This document shows, in pieces, positions 7,396-15,703 of a stretch of DNA of 33,513 bases. Positions within the stretch are counted from its first letter, which is position 1. The number at the start of each line of letters is the position of its first letter. The notes beneath the pieces were generated by a model. That model was not told where the DNA came from, searched no databases, and saw nothing but the letters and a program-made list of their open reading frames with translations. The DNA is from a bacterium. GTDB lineage: Bacteria > Bacillota > Clostridia > Lachnospirales > Lachnospiraceae. A program made the translations under genes and the position numbers. Location: contig JAUNGE010000039.1 in NCBI GenBank assembly GCA_030524675.1, positions 1 through 33,513 on the forward strand. The letters run 5' to 3'.

Positions 7396-7464
7396 TTAGG
7401 TACAAAAAAACAGGATAAAAATTCTGTAATCAGCAGTAGCTTTTGCAAGGGGAAGGAGAAAACT

Positions 7465-9084
7465 ATGAGAAAAACAATGAGACGTGCAGCAGCCGTTTTC
7501 ATGGCAACAGCAATGTGTGCAAATCTTGCAGCATGCCAGAGCGGGGGTGGCACTACCACAACAGCAGCGCAGGCTACAGAGCCTGCAACGACACAGGCAG
7601 CCGGAAACGGTGAGACAACAGCAGCACCAGAGACGACAGAGGCGGCAGCACCGGAGGTGGAGAAACCGGAGAAAATCACAGTGATGATGAACGGAACTGT
7701 AGTTTCCCAGCTCAACGGGCGCAATGAGTTTGAGGCGGCTCTGGAGGAAAAATTAGGGGTGGATATCGAATTTATTCAGCCAGACCATGCCGCTTATTAT
7801 GACAATGTAGCTATGACATTTGCAGGCGGAGATATTCCGGATGTCATTCTTCTTGGAGGAAGCTATTACCTGAGCTACGCAAAAGAGGGCGCTCTGTGGG
7901 ATATGACAGACGCTTGGGCAAACTCTGATTTGAGAAAATCGGGCCGTGAGGTAAACCCAGCCATCTTTGATGCTCTGAAAGTAGACGGAAGCGTATACGG
8001 ATTTTATCCAGGAAGCAACGGCGGCGGATGTGTGACATATATCAAGAAAAAATGGCTTGACAATGTAGGACTTTCCACACCAACTACATGGGAAGAATAT
8101 TTGAATGTACTGAAAGCATTTACCGAGGGAGATCCGGATGGAAACGGCGTAGACGGCGATACCTTTGGCGTGACGGCAGCAGGTCTGATGGCGCCGGAGG
8201 AGCCATGGGTGATGTATCTTCCGGAGTTCTATCAGGATGCGTTCCCAGAGTTCTATCCAGATGAGAATGGCACATGGGTGGACGGATTTGGCGAGGATAA
8301 GATGGTAGCTGCTCTGGAGAGAATGCAGAGTGCATATCAGGCTGGTTATATAGATAAGGAAGTTCTGACAAACAAGACCTCTGACTGCCGAAATAAATTC
8401 TATGATGACAAGTGCGGTGTATTTACCTACTGGTCTGGCACATGGGCATATAACTTAAAGATTAACCTGGAAGCGAAGGGGCTTGACAGTGAATTGGTAA
8501 TCGTTCCTCCGATTGAGGAAGTAGGTGCTTACAAAGACCGTTTCCCAGGCAGCATCTGGTGTATCACGACCGCATGCAAGAATCCGGAAGGCGTATTTAA
8601 GTACTTCCTGGAGCCGATGCTGGATGGCGGCGACGTACAGACATTGTGGACATACGGTGTAAAGGGCGTTCACTGGGATGATAAGGCAGAGACTGTAACT
8701 TATGGTGAGAAGAGCGATACTTACGAGGAAGGACAGTTCCATATGCTCCCGAACCAGGAGAACCCGAGCACTCTGAACACAAAGAACCACATCGACCCGA
8801 TGGGTGCTGGTGCAACCTACATTGGTGATGACCCTGGAATCAGCTCTGTAAATCCGATTGCAAGAGATTGCCAGGAGAAGTACAATGGCTGGCAGGTTGC
8901 AGCGCCACAGTCCCCAGCAAGTTCAGAAGCATACAACACATTGGCTGGCGATCTGCGCGATATGAGAATGACTACAATGACAGAGGTTGTATTGAATGGT
9001 GCGAATGCAGCAGAGTCTATTGCAAAATACAATGAAAATGCAAAATCTATCGTAGATGAGATTCTGGCAGATTTAAATAAGTAA
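7465..9084 (+). CDS. Sugar ABC transporter substrate-binding lipoprotein (LplA type), orphan
   Basis: A 539-residue secreted lipoprotein that would capture an oligosaccharide outside the membrane for an ABC importer. The signal peptide MRKTMRRAAAVFMATAMCAN ends in lipobox LAAC with lipidated C24. A Thr/Ala/Glu/Pro-rich linker (about 28-70) follows, then the mature domain starting near 'KITVMMNGT'. Features such as EFEAALEEKLGVDIEF and 'DPDGNGVDGDTFGV' (calcium-loop-like) are typical of the large LplA/extracellular family 1 proteins. GGAAGGAG precedes the start. No permease gene follows: the gene ends in terminator hairpins and faces the GH3 gene. It probably supplies a second specificity to the permeases at 11645-13553, whose own binding protein is related in type. 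Confidence 0.9.
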   Translation: MRKTMRRAAAVFMATAMCANLAACQSGGGTTTTAAQATEPATTQAAGNGETTAAPETTEAAAPEVEKPEKITVMMNGTVVSQLNGRNEFEAALEEKLGVDIEFIQPDHAAYYDNVAMTFAGGDIPDVILLGGSYYLSYAKEGALWDMTDAWANSDLRKSGREVNPAIFDALKVDGSVYGFYPGSNGGGCVTYIKKKWLDNVGLSTPTTWEEYLNVLKAFTEGDPDGNGVDGDTFGVTAAGLMAPEEPWVMYLPEFYQDAFPEFYPDENGTWVDGFGEDKMVAALERMQSAYQAGYIDKEVLTNKTSDCRNKFYDDKCGVFTYWSGTWAYNLKINLEAKGLDSELVIVPPIEEVGAYKDRFPGSIWCITTACKNPEGVFKYFLEPMLDGGDVQTLWTYGVKGVHWDDKAETVTYGEKSDTYEEGQFHMLPNQENPSTLNTKNHIDPMGAGATYIGDDPGISSVNPIARDCQEKYNGWQVAAPQSPASSEAYNTLAGDLRDMRMTTMTEVVLNGANAAESIAKYNENAKSIVDEILADLNK

Positions 9085-9121
9085 AAGCAAAAAAGAAGTA
9101 AGGCAGAAGAATCTGTTTTAC

Positions 9122-9260
9122 TTGAAACGATAAGGGATATGATATAATCGGCACATGCTATTTGTATCATATCCCTTATATCATGATACCAAGTACCAAG
9201 ACGAAAAGGTCAGAAATCCGATGCAAACTTGCCTGCAAGAGGATTTCTGACCTTTTTTTG
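9122..9260 (+). ncRNA. Possible small RNA or processed 3' tail between convergent genes
   Basis: TTGAAA (9122-9127) and TATAAT (9143-9148), 15 bp apart, precede a strong terminator at 9204-9259. A transcript of about 100 nt could therefore start near 9155. The -10 lies beside an arm of a perfect 15-bp inverted repeat (9130-9144 with 9165-9179), so the same bases may instead be only a 3' stabilising hairpin of the SBP mRNA. Speculative. Confidence 0.25.
9204..9259 (+). terminator. Strong terminator after the orphan SBP gene
   Basis: AAAAGGTCAGAAATCC (9204-9219) pairs perfectly with GGATTTCTGACCTTTT (9241-9256), and seven T close the right arm. On the minus strand the stem ends in TTTTCG, so it also serves the convergent GH3 gene. 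Confidence 0.9.
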
Positions 9261-9283
9261 AGTAATGTGACTTTTACAGTATT

Positions 9284-11437
9284 TTACATCAGTGCGACCT
9301 CAGCTTCCATATCAGAGAAAATTTCTGTGTGCCAGATGGATTTTCCGGTCAGTTCCATGCTGCGTCTGTCAGGCTGTGTGCCGCCGACGAAGATTTCATA
9401 TGTGCCAGGAAGTACTTTCTTTGTGCCTGTCTCATCACAGAGACCAAACGCAGAGAGCGGGAGATTGATGGAGAAAGAAGTACATTCTCCTGCTTTCAAA
9501 AAGTATTTTTTCAAGCCCTTTAGCTGTGCGTTTGGTGTGCCTTCCCGCTTTGCCTTGATGTAGACCTGAACTGTCTCAGCGCCGTCCATGGCGCCAGTGT
9601 TGGTCAGAGTTCCGCTCACGGTGACGCCGTTTTCTGTGAGAGTCATTGCAGACAGCCCGATGTCTGAGTAGGAGAAATCTGTGTAGGAGAGGCCGTAGCC
9701 GAATGGATACAAGGCATCCTGTTCCATATAGCGGTAGGTTCTTCCCTTCATAGAGTAGTCTGTGAATGACGGAAGTTCTTCTGTCGTCTTATAGAAGGTG
9801 ACTGGAAGGCGTCCCTCCGGACTCTTCTTTCCAAATAGGATATCAGCAATCCCATTGCCGCCCTGTGCGCCTGGATACCAGCCTGTGAGGATGGCAGATA
9901 CATGTTCCTGTGCCCACGGGATGGCGAGCGCGCTTCCTGACAGAAGGATGAGCACAACTGGTTTTCCGCTGGCATATGCCAGCTTTAAAATCTCAAGCTG
10001 GGAGCCTGGAAGGTTCAGATTCGGCTTATCACCACTGGCAAATTCATTGCCCTGGTCGCCTTCTTCACCCTCGAGACCTGCATCCAGGCCGAGACAGCAG
10101 ATGACGACATCGCTGGCGGCGCACACCGCCTGCACTTCAGAGCGTCTGTCTGTGCGCGGAATGATTTCCTTGAATAAGTGGCATCCCTCGGAATACAGGA
10201 TTCTAGTATTTTCTCCGACTGCGGCGCGGATTCCATCCAGGATTGTGACATATTCGGAGGAAGTTCCCTCATAGTTTCCAACCAGCGCTTTGCGGTTGTC
10301 CGCATTCGGACCGATAACACCAATGGTCTTGAGTTTGGAGGCATTTAGCGGCAGAATACCATCGTTTTTTAGGAGAACGACGCACTTGGAGGCCGCCTCG
10401 CGGTTCAGCGCTCTCATCTCATTGGAATCTACAATCTCATATGGGATATCACGGAATGGAGTCAGGTCCTCTTTGTCCATTGTGCCCAGCTTCATGCGGG
10501 AGGTGAAGAGGTTCGTCACTGCTTCCTCCATGCGGCTCTCATCCACCATGCCTTTCTCAACCGCCTCTGTCAGGTAGTGGAACAGATTTCCGCAGTTTAA
10601 GTCACAGCCGTTGTTCATAGCCAGTGCAACAGACTCGAGAGGTCCGGAAGTCACCATATGACCCTGGTGGAAATCCTTGATAGCCCAGCAGTCGGAGGTG
10701 ACATGACCCTGGAATCCCCAGTCTTTTCTGAGAATGTCAATCAGAAGGCGGTGATTTCCGCAGCACGGCTCGCCGTTCACGGCATTGTAGGCACCCATCA
10801 CCGCTTCCACCTGGCCCTCACGGACGCAGGCATAGAATGCTGGAAGGTATGTCTCATATAAATCCTGCTCGGAAACTTCTGCATTGAATTCGTGGCGCAG
10901 GTCTTCCGGACCGCTGTGAACAGCGAAGTGTTTTGCACAGGCAGCGGCTTTCAGGTAGGATTCGTCATGGCCCTGAATACCAAAAATCAGACGCACGCCC
11001 ATGCGGGAAGTCAGATATGGGTCTTCACCGAAGGTCTCATGTCCCCTTCCCCATCTTGGGTCACGGAAGATGTTGATATTTGGAGTCCAGAAGGTCAAAC
11101 CTTTGTAGCGTCCAGCATCATGATATTTCTGCTGCATGTTGTATTTGGCACGGCCTTCTGTGGAGATGGCATCGCCGATTTTCTCCAGGAAATCTTCGTC
11201 GAAAGTAGCTGCCAGGCCGATTGCCTGCGGAAACACAGTGGCTGTGCCTGCTCTCGCAACACCGTGAAGAGCCTCATTCCACCAGTTGTAGCTGCGGATA
11301 CCAAGGCGGTCGATTGCTGCGGCCTCGTACAGTGTCTGAGAAGTCTTTTCTTCCAGAGTCAGCTGGCTGGCCAGCTCCTTTGCCCTTTCTCGGTACTGTG
11401 CAATCTTTTCAGGGTTTTTTGTCAGTTCTTTTTTCAT
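9284..11437 (-). CDS. GH3 family beta-glycosidase (beta-xylosidase/beta-glucosidase type)
   Basis: A 717-residue cytoplasmic exo-glycosidase without a signal peptide. The N-terminal (beta/alpha)8 domain has NWWNEALHGVARAG (51-64) and NIFRDPRWGRGHETFGEDP (about 122-140). It also has AKHF with K169/H170, and HVTSDCWAI with the catalytic nucleophile D249. The second alpha/beta domain begins near 350 and contains LEGEEGDQ (455-462), which includes the probable acid/base Glu. A C-terminal fibronectin type III-like domain (about 620-690) completes the standard GH3 order. The 'WWNEALHGV' form is common among xylan beta-xylosidases and related arabinosidases, but substrate cannot be fixed. AAAAGGAGAA precedes the start. 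It is the last gene downstream of an SBP-permease-permease set and probably acts on the imported sugar. Confidence 0.93.
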   Translation of the reverse strand: MKKELTKNPEKIAQYRERAKELASQLTLEEKTSQTLYEAAAIDRLGIRSYNWWNEALHGVARAGTATVFPQAIGLAATFDEDFLEKIGDAISTEGRAKYNMQQKYHDAGRYKGLTFWTPNINIFRDPRWGRGHETFGEDPYLTSRMGVRLIFGIQGHDESYLKAAACAKHFAVHSGPEDLRHEFNAEVSEQDLYETYLPAFYACVREGQVEAVMGAYNAVNGEPCCGNHRLLIDILRKDWGFQGHVTSDCWAIKDFHQGHMVTSGPLESVALAMNNGCDLNCGNLFHYLTEAVEKGMVDESRMEEAVTNLFTSRMKLGTMDKEDLTPFRDIPYEIVDSNEMRALNREAASKCVVLLKNDGILPLNASKLKTIGVIGPNADNRKALVGNYEGTSSEYVTILDGIRAAVGENTRILYSEGCHLFKEIIPRTDRRSEVQAVCAASDVVICCLGLDAGLEGEEGDQGNEFASGDKPNLNLPGSQLEILKLAYASGKPVVLILLSGSALAIPWAQEHVSAILTGWYPGAQGGNGIADILFGKKSPEGRLPVTFYKTTEELPSFTDYSMKGRTYRYMEQDALYPFGYGLSYTDFSYSDIGLSAMTLTENGVTVSGTLTNTGAMDGAETVQVYIKAKREGTPNAQLKGLKKYFLKAGECTSFSINLPLSAFGLCDETGTKKVLPGTYEIFVGGTQPDRRSMELTGKSIWHTEIFSDMEAEVALM

Positions 11438-11468
11438 AACGCAGTTCTCCTTTTCGATAAGAGTTTCA

Positions 11469-11517
11469 TCTCATGGGAGGGAAGGAAAAAGAGTGCTTTT
11501 TTTTCCCCCTCATGAGA
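11469..11517 (-). other. Large imperfect hairpin in the GH3 mRNA leader
   Basis: TCTCATGGGAGGGAAGGAAAAAG and its near-complement, reading CTTTTTTTTCCCCCTCATGAGA in outline, flank a few bases. The stem is about 20 bp with a few mismatches, and its outer seven pairs TCTCATG/CATGAGA are perfect. It lies between the putative promoter (11552-11580) and the ribosome binding site and is not followed by a T run. Confidence 0.6.
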
Positions 11518-11551
11518 AGTAGGGTATCGAGGCATATGATGTAATATGATT

Positions 11552-11580
11552 TATACATAGCATAACATAAGGCATGTAAA
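11552..11580 (-). promoter_or_regulatory. Possible promoter for the GH3 gene
   Basis: On the minus strand TTTACA (11575-11580), 17 bp, then TGTATA (11552-11557). This would give the GH3 gene its own start point inside the transporter operon. Confidence 0.45.
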
Positions 11581-11644
11581 AAAACTAATCATTCCTTACC
11601 CTTTTTTTCTCGAAAAGTGGTTTTTTTGCAGCTCACGATTTGCA

Positions 11645-12574
11645 TTATCCCTTTACAGCACCGATTGTCACACCTTTGATAAAATATTTCTGTACGAACG
11701 GATAAATTACCAGCACTGGAACCATACTCACCACAATCAGAGAATACTTGATGACGCCGGACAGCTGAGATACTTTCTCAGCCAGCTCTGGGTCAGAGAC
11801 TGTGGATGCATCAATCTGGCCAGATATCAGGATTTCTTTCAGGAAGATGGTTAGCGGGAACAAACTTCTGTTATTCAAATAAATCATAGCATTAAAGTAA
11901 GTATTCCAATGAGCTACCCCGTAAAACAGCACCAGGACGGCCAGCACTGCTTTTGACAGCGGCAGTACCACCTGAATCAGATATTGGATATCGCTGCATC
12001 CGTCGAGCTGTGACGCTTCCAGAAGCTCATTTGGAATGTTGGTTTGCAGGAAGGTTCTGGCAATAATCATATTGTAGACATTGAGCGCGCCTGGCAGAAG
12101 TAAAGCCCATCTGGTGTTGATGAGTCCAAGTTTGGATACTAGCAAATAGTTGGTGATAATTCCGCCATTAAAGAACATAGTAAAAGTAAAGAACAGCATC
12201 AGCTTGTCGCGTCCCACCAAATCCTGTCTGGAGAGAGGGTATGCCGCAAGGATAGTAAGAATGACGTTTATGATAGTTCCGCAGACAGTATAGAACAGAG
12301 AGTTGGAAAATCCTGTCCAAATGTTGGCTGTGTGGAATACGGTGTCATATCCGGTCAAACTGAATTCTACCGGCCATAAAATGACTTTTCCGGATTGCAC
12401 AGCAGTGCCGGAGGAAAATGACGCCGACACCACGAAAATACATGGATATAATACCAGCAAAAAAGCGATAGTCAGAACGAGACCAGACAGCAGATAAAAA
12501 ATCTGGTCATTCATTCCCGTTTTCACTTTCTTCACTCGACTGTTTTTTCTCATGAATTGATTTGTGTTTTTCAT
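11645..12574 (-). CDS. Carbohydrate ABC transporter permease (LplC type)
   Basis: A 309-residue inner-membrane permease subunit with six predicted helices (first at about 27-50). The EAA loop that contacts the ATPase is ELLEASQLDGCSDIQYLIQ (183-201), continuing to VVLPLSKAVL. The C-terminus '...KYFIKGVTIGAVKG' is typical of LplC/YtcP-like permeases. AAAGGAAAACAGG directly precedes the ATG. It lies 46 bases downstream of the partner permease and pairs with it as a heterodimer. No ATPase gene is present in the locus, so a shared MsmX-like ATPase is inferred. Confidence 0.93.
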   Translation of the reverse strand: MKNTNQFMRKNSRVKKVKTGMNDQIFYLLSGLVLTIAFLLVLYPCIFVVSASFSSGTAVQSGKVILWPVEFSLTGYDTVFHTANIWTGFSNSLFYTVCGTIINVILTILAAYPLSRQDLVGRDKLMLFFTFTMFFNGGIITNYLLVSKLGLINTRWALLLPGALNVYNMIIARTFLQTNIPNELLEASQLDGCSDIQYLIQVVLPLSKAVLAVLVLFYGVAHWNTYFNAMIYLNNRSLFPLTIFLKEILISGQIDASTVSDPELAEKVSQLSGVIKYSLIVVSMVPVLVIYPFVQKYFIKGVTIGAVKG

Positions 12575-12620
12575 CCTGTTTTCCTTTCTTCACAGAAATT
12601 TCTGTATATTCTGCACATAT

Positions 12621-13553
12621 TTAGAAGATTCCTGAACCGCTTAATTTCTTGGTAATTTTATTCACTGTTAAAAGTAAGATAAAGTTAATTACAGAGTTAA
12701 ACATACTGATAGCGGCGGACAGGGAAAAGTTGGTGATTCCGCTCGCAAGGCCGACTTTGTACACGTATGTGGAAATAATCTCACTGTAATTTAAGTTTAA
12801 GTCATTCTGCATCAACAGGACTTTCTCATATCCCAGATTCATGATCTGTCCGACTGCCAGAATCAACATAATGGTGGCAGTCGGAAGGATGGTCGGAAAA
12901 TCAATATAGCGGATTCTCTGCACTTTTGTGGCGCCATCAATCATGGCCGCCTCATGCAGTGACGTATCCACTCCTGCCAGTGCGGCTATGTAGATAATCG
13001 CATTGTATCCCATATTCTGCCAGACACCGGACCACACATAGATGTGTTTAAACAGCGGGCCACTGGCTAGGATATTTGGGCCTGTTTCCCCTGTTATCAG
13101 GGTATATAAAGTTCCATAAATTCCTGTACGGTTGCTCAATATCTGAGTCAAAAGCCCCACAATAATAACAGTTGAGATAAAATGAGGTACATAAGTCACA
13201 GTCTGAATCAGCTTTGCATAGCGCCTGTTTCTCATAGAATTCAGGAGAAGCGCAAATACAATCGGTATGGGGAAGGATACTGCCAGGCTGTATATGGAAA
13301 GTGTCAATGTATTTTTTAAAACCAGTTTGAACTTATAGGAATGAAAGAAGTTTTGAAAATGTTTCAGCCCTACCCACGGGCTGTCAAAAATGCCTTTTCT
13401 AAAATCATAATCTTTGAACGCGATTATCAGTCCACTCATAGGAACATAGGCAAAAACAATAATGTAAGCCAACGGCAAAAGAAGAAGAAGATAAAGCTGC
13501 CATCTAGCTTTGATTTTTTTCCATGTCTGTGTGCGCATCTTCGCTGTGTTCAT
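12621..13553 (-). CDS. Carbohydrate ABC transporter permease (LplB type)
   Basis: A 310-residue permease subunit with six predicted helices (first at about 18-38). It has the LplB-type opening 'YVPMSGLIIAFKDYDFRKGI' and the EAA loop LHEAAMIDGATKVQRIRYID (199-218), followed by FPTILP. AAGGCAGG lies seven bases before the ATG. It is the first of the two permease genes after the binding protein gene and is separated from it by a hairpin (13578-13610) that probably reduces permease expression relative to the binding protein. Confidence 0.93.
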   Translation of the reverse strand: MNTAKMRTQTWKKIKARWQLYLLLLLPLAYIIVFAYVPMSGLIIAFKDYDFRKGIFDSPWVGLKHFQNFFHSYKFKLVLKNTLTLSIYSLAVSFPIPIVFALLLNSMRNRRYAKLIQTVTYVPHFISTVIIVGLLTQILSNRTGIYGTLYTLITGETGPNILASGPLFKHIYVWSGVWQNMGYNAIIYIAALAGVDTSLHEAAMIDGATKVQRIRYIDFPTILPTATIMLILAVGQIMNLGYEKVLLMQNDLNLNYSEIISTYVYKVGLASGITNFSLSAAISMFNSVINFILLLTVNKITKKLSGSGIF

Positions 13554-13570
13554 TGTAACCTGCCTTTCTT

Positions 13571-13610
13571 ATAAAAGCAGGCCGAGTATTTCGTTCCATT
13601 ACCCGACCTG
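13571..13610 (-). terminator. Intra-operon (partial) terminator between SBP and permease
   Basis: On the minus strand CAGGTCGGGTA (from 13610) pairs with TACTCGGCCTG (to 13578), 11 pairs including two G-T, and is followed by CTTTTAT. It lies 18 bases before the permease start codon, so it most likely attenuates the downstream genes or protects the SBP message rather than ending the operon. Confidence 0.75.
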
Positions 13611-13690
13611 TCTTATTTTTCTGTTTTTATTTCAAGCCTTTTTTATATTTTTCTGCTCTGTTCCATTTGTTTTGTTTCTTTTGCTCTGTT

Positions 13691-15421
13691 TTACTTTATT
13701 CTGTCATATGCTGCCTGTGCGTTCTCCAACCATACGGAGAGACCGATGGTATCCAGTTCCTTCTTATAAGCTTCCCATTCCTTGTCGGTCAGAGGGCGCT
13801 CTCCTGTGATAAACTGTGCCATACTCTGGCTGACATAGGTAGCCACGTTGACCAGAATTTCAGACTGTTCCTGCGCCTCTTCATTGGTATATACCAGCTG
13901 AGGAAGCAGTTTGTCCGGATGAGCAGTGTAATAGTAATTGTAGTTATCTGCATAAAACTTCAGAGATTTTACGCTCGGGTCCCACTCTGTAGCATAAACA
14001 ACCGTGTTGCTGTCTTCGATGGTTGCATAGCGTGGATTGATATCTCTCCAGAATGTCGCATTGTTCTGACCCCAGATATCGTTCAGAACCAACATGGATT
14101 TTCCTTCACAGAGTCCGGCTTCAATATAGGCATTGGAGTATTTCGGGTCAGCCAGCGCTTCGGCATTTGTCGTCCAGTCTACTTCCGGTTCTCCATAACG
14201 GGTAATCTTGGAGATTTCAGGGTCATAGAACAAATCGCCCAGTTTCACAGCCAGTTCCGGATTTTTGCAGGAAGAGGTGATGTACCATACAGAAGTCGGC
14301 TGGTACTGGATAAATGGGGCATATGCCACGCCGTCCGGACCAGTCAGTGGAGGCAGCATTTCATATTCCTGGCCGTTTGCGTTGGCATCATAGTTGTTCC
14401 ATCTGGACAGAGAACCACTACTCAGAGCACCCACCAGGTTTACTTCTTCATTATTTAACACTGCCATGAACTGTGTCTTATCATCTGTGAATACCGCTTC
14501 CGGCATCAGGCCTTCCGAGCAGAGACGGTTCATATATTCCAGACCTTTTCTCCAGTTATCCTGTACAAACGGGGCGATAACCGTGTCGCCAGAATCATCC
14601 AGTGTCAGAACAACCTCTGTCGCTTTGGTTCCAGGATAATAGATGAATGAGTTCATAAGCGGAATGGTGACATTTTCTCCGTAAGTACCTGCGGAAATGC
14701 CATAAACAGCAATCTCATCAGCTGCACCATTTCCATTTGGGTCCTGTGTCGCAAATGCTTTTAATGTCTCGTAGTATTCCTCTGTCGTTGTTGGCATCGG
14801 AAGATTTAATGTATCCAACCATGTCTGGTTGATAAACATACGGTATGGAGTCATATTCCAGGTCTGCGGTTCAAATTGCGCCATGGAATAGATATTTCCG
14901 TCTGCGCTAGTAGTCGCTTCCAGTATGGTTTCTCTGTCTTCTGCTGACACGACTGTGTTGAAATTCGGTGCAATCTCAGGGTTTGCCAGCATGTCTGCCA
15001 GAGGAATCAGAACGCCTTTGCTTCCATATTCCAGAACCGCTTCCTTTGTCAATGCACCGTTGGTACAGATGATATCTGGCAGTTCCTGGCCGGCGGAAAT
15101 CATCAGAGAGAGCTGTGTGGTCGCCTCAGAACTGTCTGCGGAGAGCAGATGGAACTCAATGTCGATTCCCAATTCTTCTTCCAGACGTTTTGTCAGATAG
15201 TTGTCATCATAATCGGTAATAAAGCTGTAGGTCTGCAGGGCAACAACCAGTTTTTCCTTTCCGTTCTCCGTGCTGTTACCGGATGTTGTGGCCTGAGCCG
15301 CTGTGGTACTGTTTTCGGCCTTAGTCGCTTCTGTGCCAGAGGATGAGCATCCCTGCAATGCTCCCGCAACCATCAATCCTGCGAGTACGGCTGCTGTGTT
15401 CCGTTTCCATATTTTTCTCAT
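13691..15421 (-). CDS. Sugar ABC transporter substrate-binding lipoprotein (LplA type)
   Basis: A 576-residue lipoprotein with signal peptide MRKIWKRNTAAVLAGLMVAG, lipobox LQGC and lipidated C25. A short Thr/Ser/Ala linker follows, then the binding domain beginning near KLVVALQTYSF. It has the same overall type and length class as the orphan binding protein at 7465, including a 'DPNGNGAADEIAVYG' calcium-loop-like stretch. The start at 15421 is chosen because the signal peptide begins there and GAGAAGG precedes it; a frame upstream to 15517 lacks a signal sequence at its N-terminus. It is the first gene of the transporter set SBP, LplB, LplC, with the GH3 gene beyond. The upstream transmembrane AraC protein is the likely regulator. 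Confidence 0.92.
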   Translation of the reverse strand: MRKIWKRNTAAVLAGLMVAGALQGCSSSGTEATKAENSTTAAQATTSGNSTENGKEKLVVALQTYSFITDYDDNYLTKRLEEELGIDIEFHLLSADSSEATTQLSLMISAGQELPDIICTNGALTKEAVLEYGSKGVLIPLADMLANPEIAPNFNTVVSAEDRETILEATTSADGNIYSMAQFEPQTWNMTPYRMFINQTWLDTLNLPMPTTTEEYYETLKAFATQDPNGNGAADEIAVYGISAGTYGENVTIPLMNSFIYYPGTKATEVVLTLDDSGDTVIAPFVQDNWRKGLEYMNRLCSEGLMPEAVFTDDKTQFMAVLNNEEVNLVGALSSGSLSRWNNYDANANGQEYEMLPPLTGPDGVAYAPFIQYQPTSVWYITSSCKNPELAVKLGDLFYDPEISKITRYGEPEVDWTTNAEALADPKYSNAYIEAGLCEGKSMLVLNDIWGQNNATFWRDINPRYATIEDSNTVVYATEWDPSVKSLKFYADNYNYYYTAHPDKLLPQLVYTNEEAQEQSEILVNVATYVSQSMAQFITGERPLTDKEWEAYKKELDTIGLSVWLENAQAAYDRIK

Positions 15422-15512
15422 TACTACCTTCTCCCTTCTTTGCGTGCTTTCGCGCTTTTGTTTTTGCTTTGTTTTTGGTGTAGTCCGTGTATCGATGTAA
15501 TATCTTTGATAG

Positions 15513-15538
15513 TTCACATTTTAGAAGAATTTTGTGAA
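15513..15538. promoter_or_regulatory. Inverted repeat upstream of the SBP operon, possible operator
   Basis: TTCACA (15513-15518) and TGTGAA (15533-15538) are separated by 14 bases. They lie about 92 bases before the SBP start codon, in the 282-base gap after the regulator. A TATACA box on the minus strand lies just upstream, with only a weak -35 (TTAGTG at 17 bp), as expected for an activator-dependent promoter. Weak evidence. Confidence 0.3.
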
Positions 15539-15621
15539 TTTGTATACTTTCATGTTTCAAAATCACTAACAGATAGTAAGAAACGACTCTCCCAATTTAG
15601 GAAAAGTATCCCATATAGCGC

Positions 15622-15664
15622 AAAAAAGCAGAGTGTTTTCGTCAGTTTTGACGAAATACTCTGC
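15622..15664 (-). terminator. Terminator of the transmembrane AraC regulator gene
   Basis: On the minus strand GCAGAGTATTTCGTC pairs with GACGAAAACACTCTGC, with small mismatches, and is followed by six T (15627-15622). This separates the regulator from the SBP operon downstream. Confidence 0.9.
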
Positions 15665-15703
15665 TTTCACTGCTCCATTGCTTTTATCGATTGATTTATT
15701 GAT

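Larger units (their letters stand above)
6890..7464. other. AT-rich gene-poor stretch upstream of an SBP gene
   Basis: About 575 bases without a convincing gene. It is visibly more AT-rich than its surroundings and contains the palindrome ACTCATGAGT (7022-7031) and the direct repeat ATAAGACT (7017-7024, 7036-7043). It also has a compact GC hairpin (7229-7248), and the promoter of the next gene lies at its right end. Frames that cross it have no ribosome binding site and run through the tRNA, so I do not call them. Confidence 0.6.

Noticed and set aside
13667-14458. 263-codon plus-strand frame opposite the SBP gene
   Set aside because: Shadow of the 13691-15421 lipoprotein gene; no start signal and no family resemblance.
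15422-15627. Catabolite-control (cre) site before the SBP operon
   Set aside because: GCGAAAGC-like strings occur, but none matches the 14-base cre consensus well.
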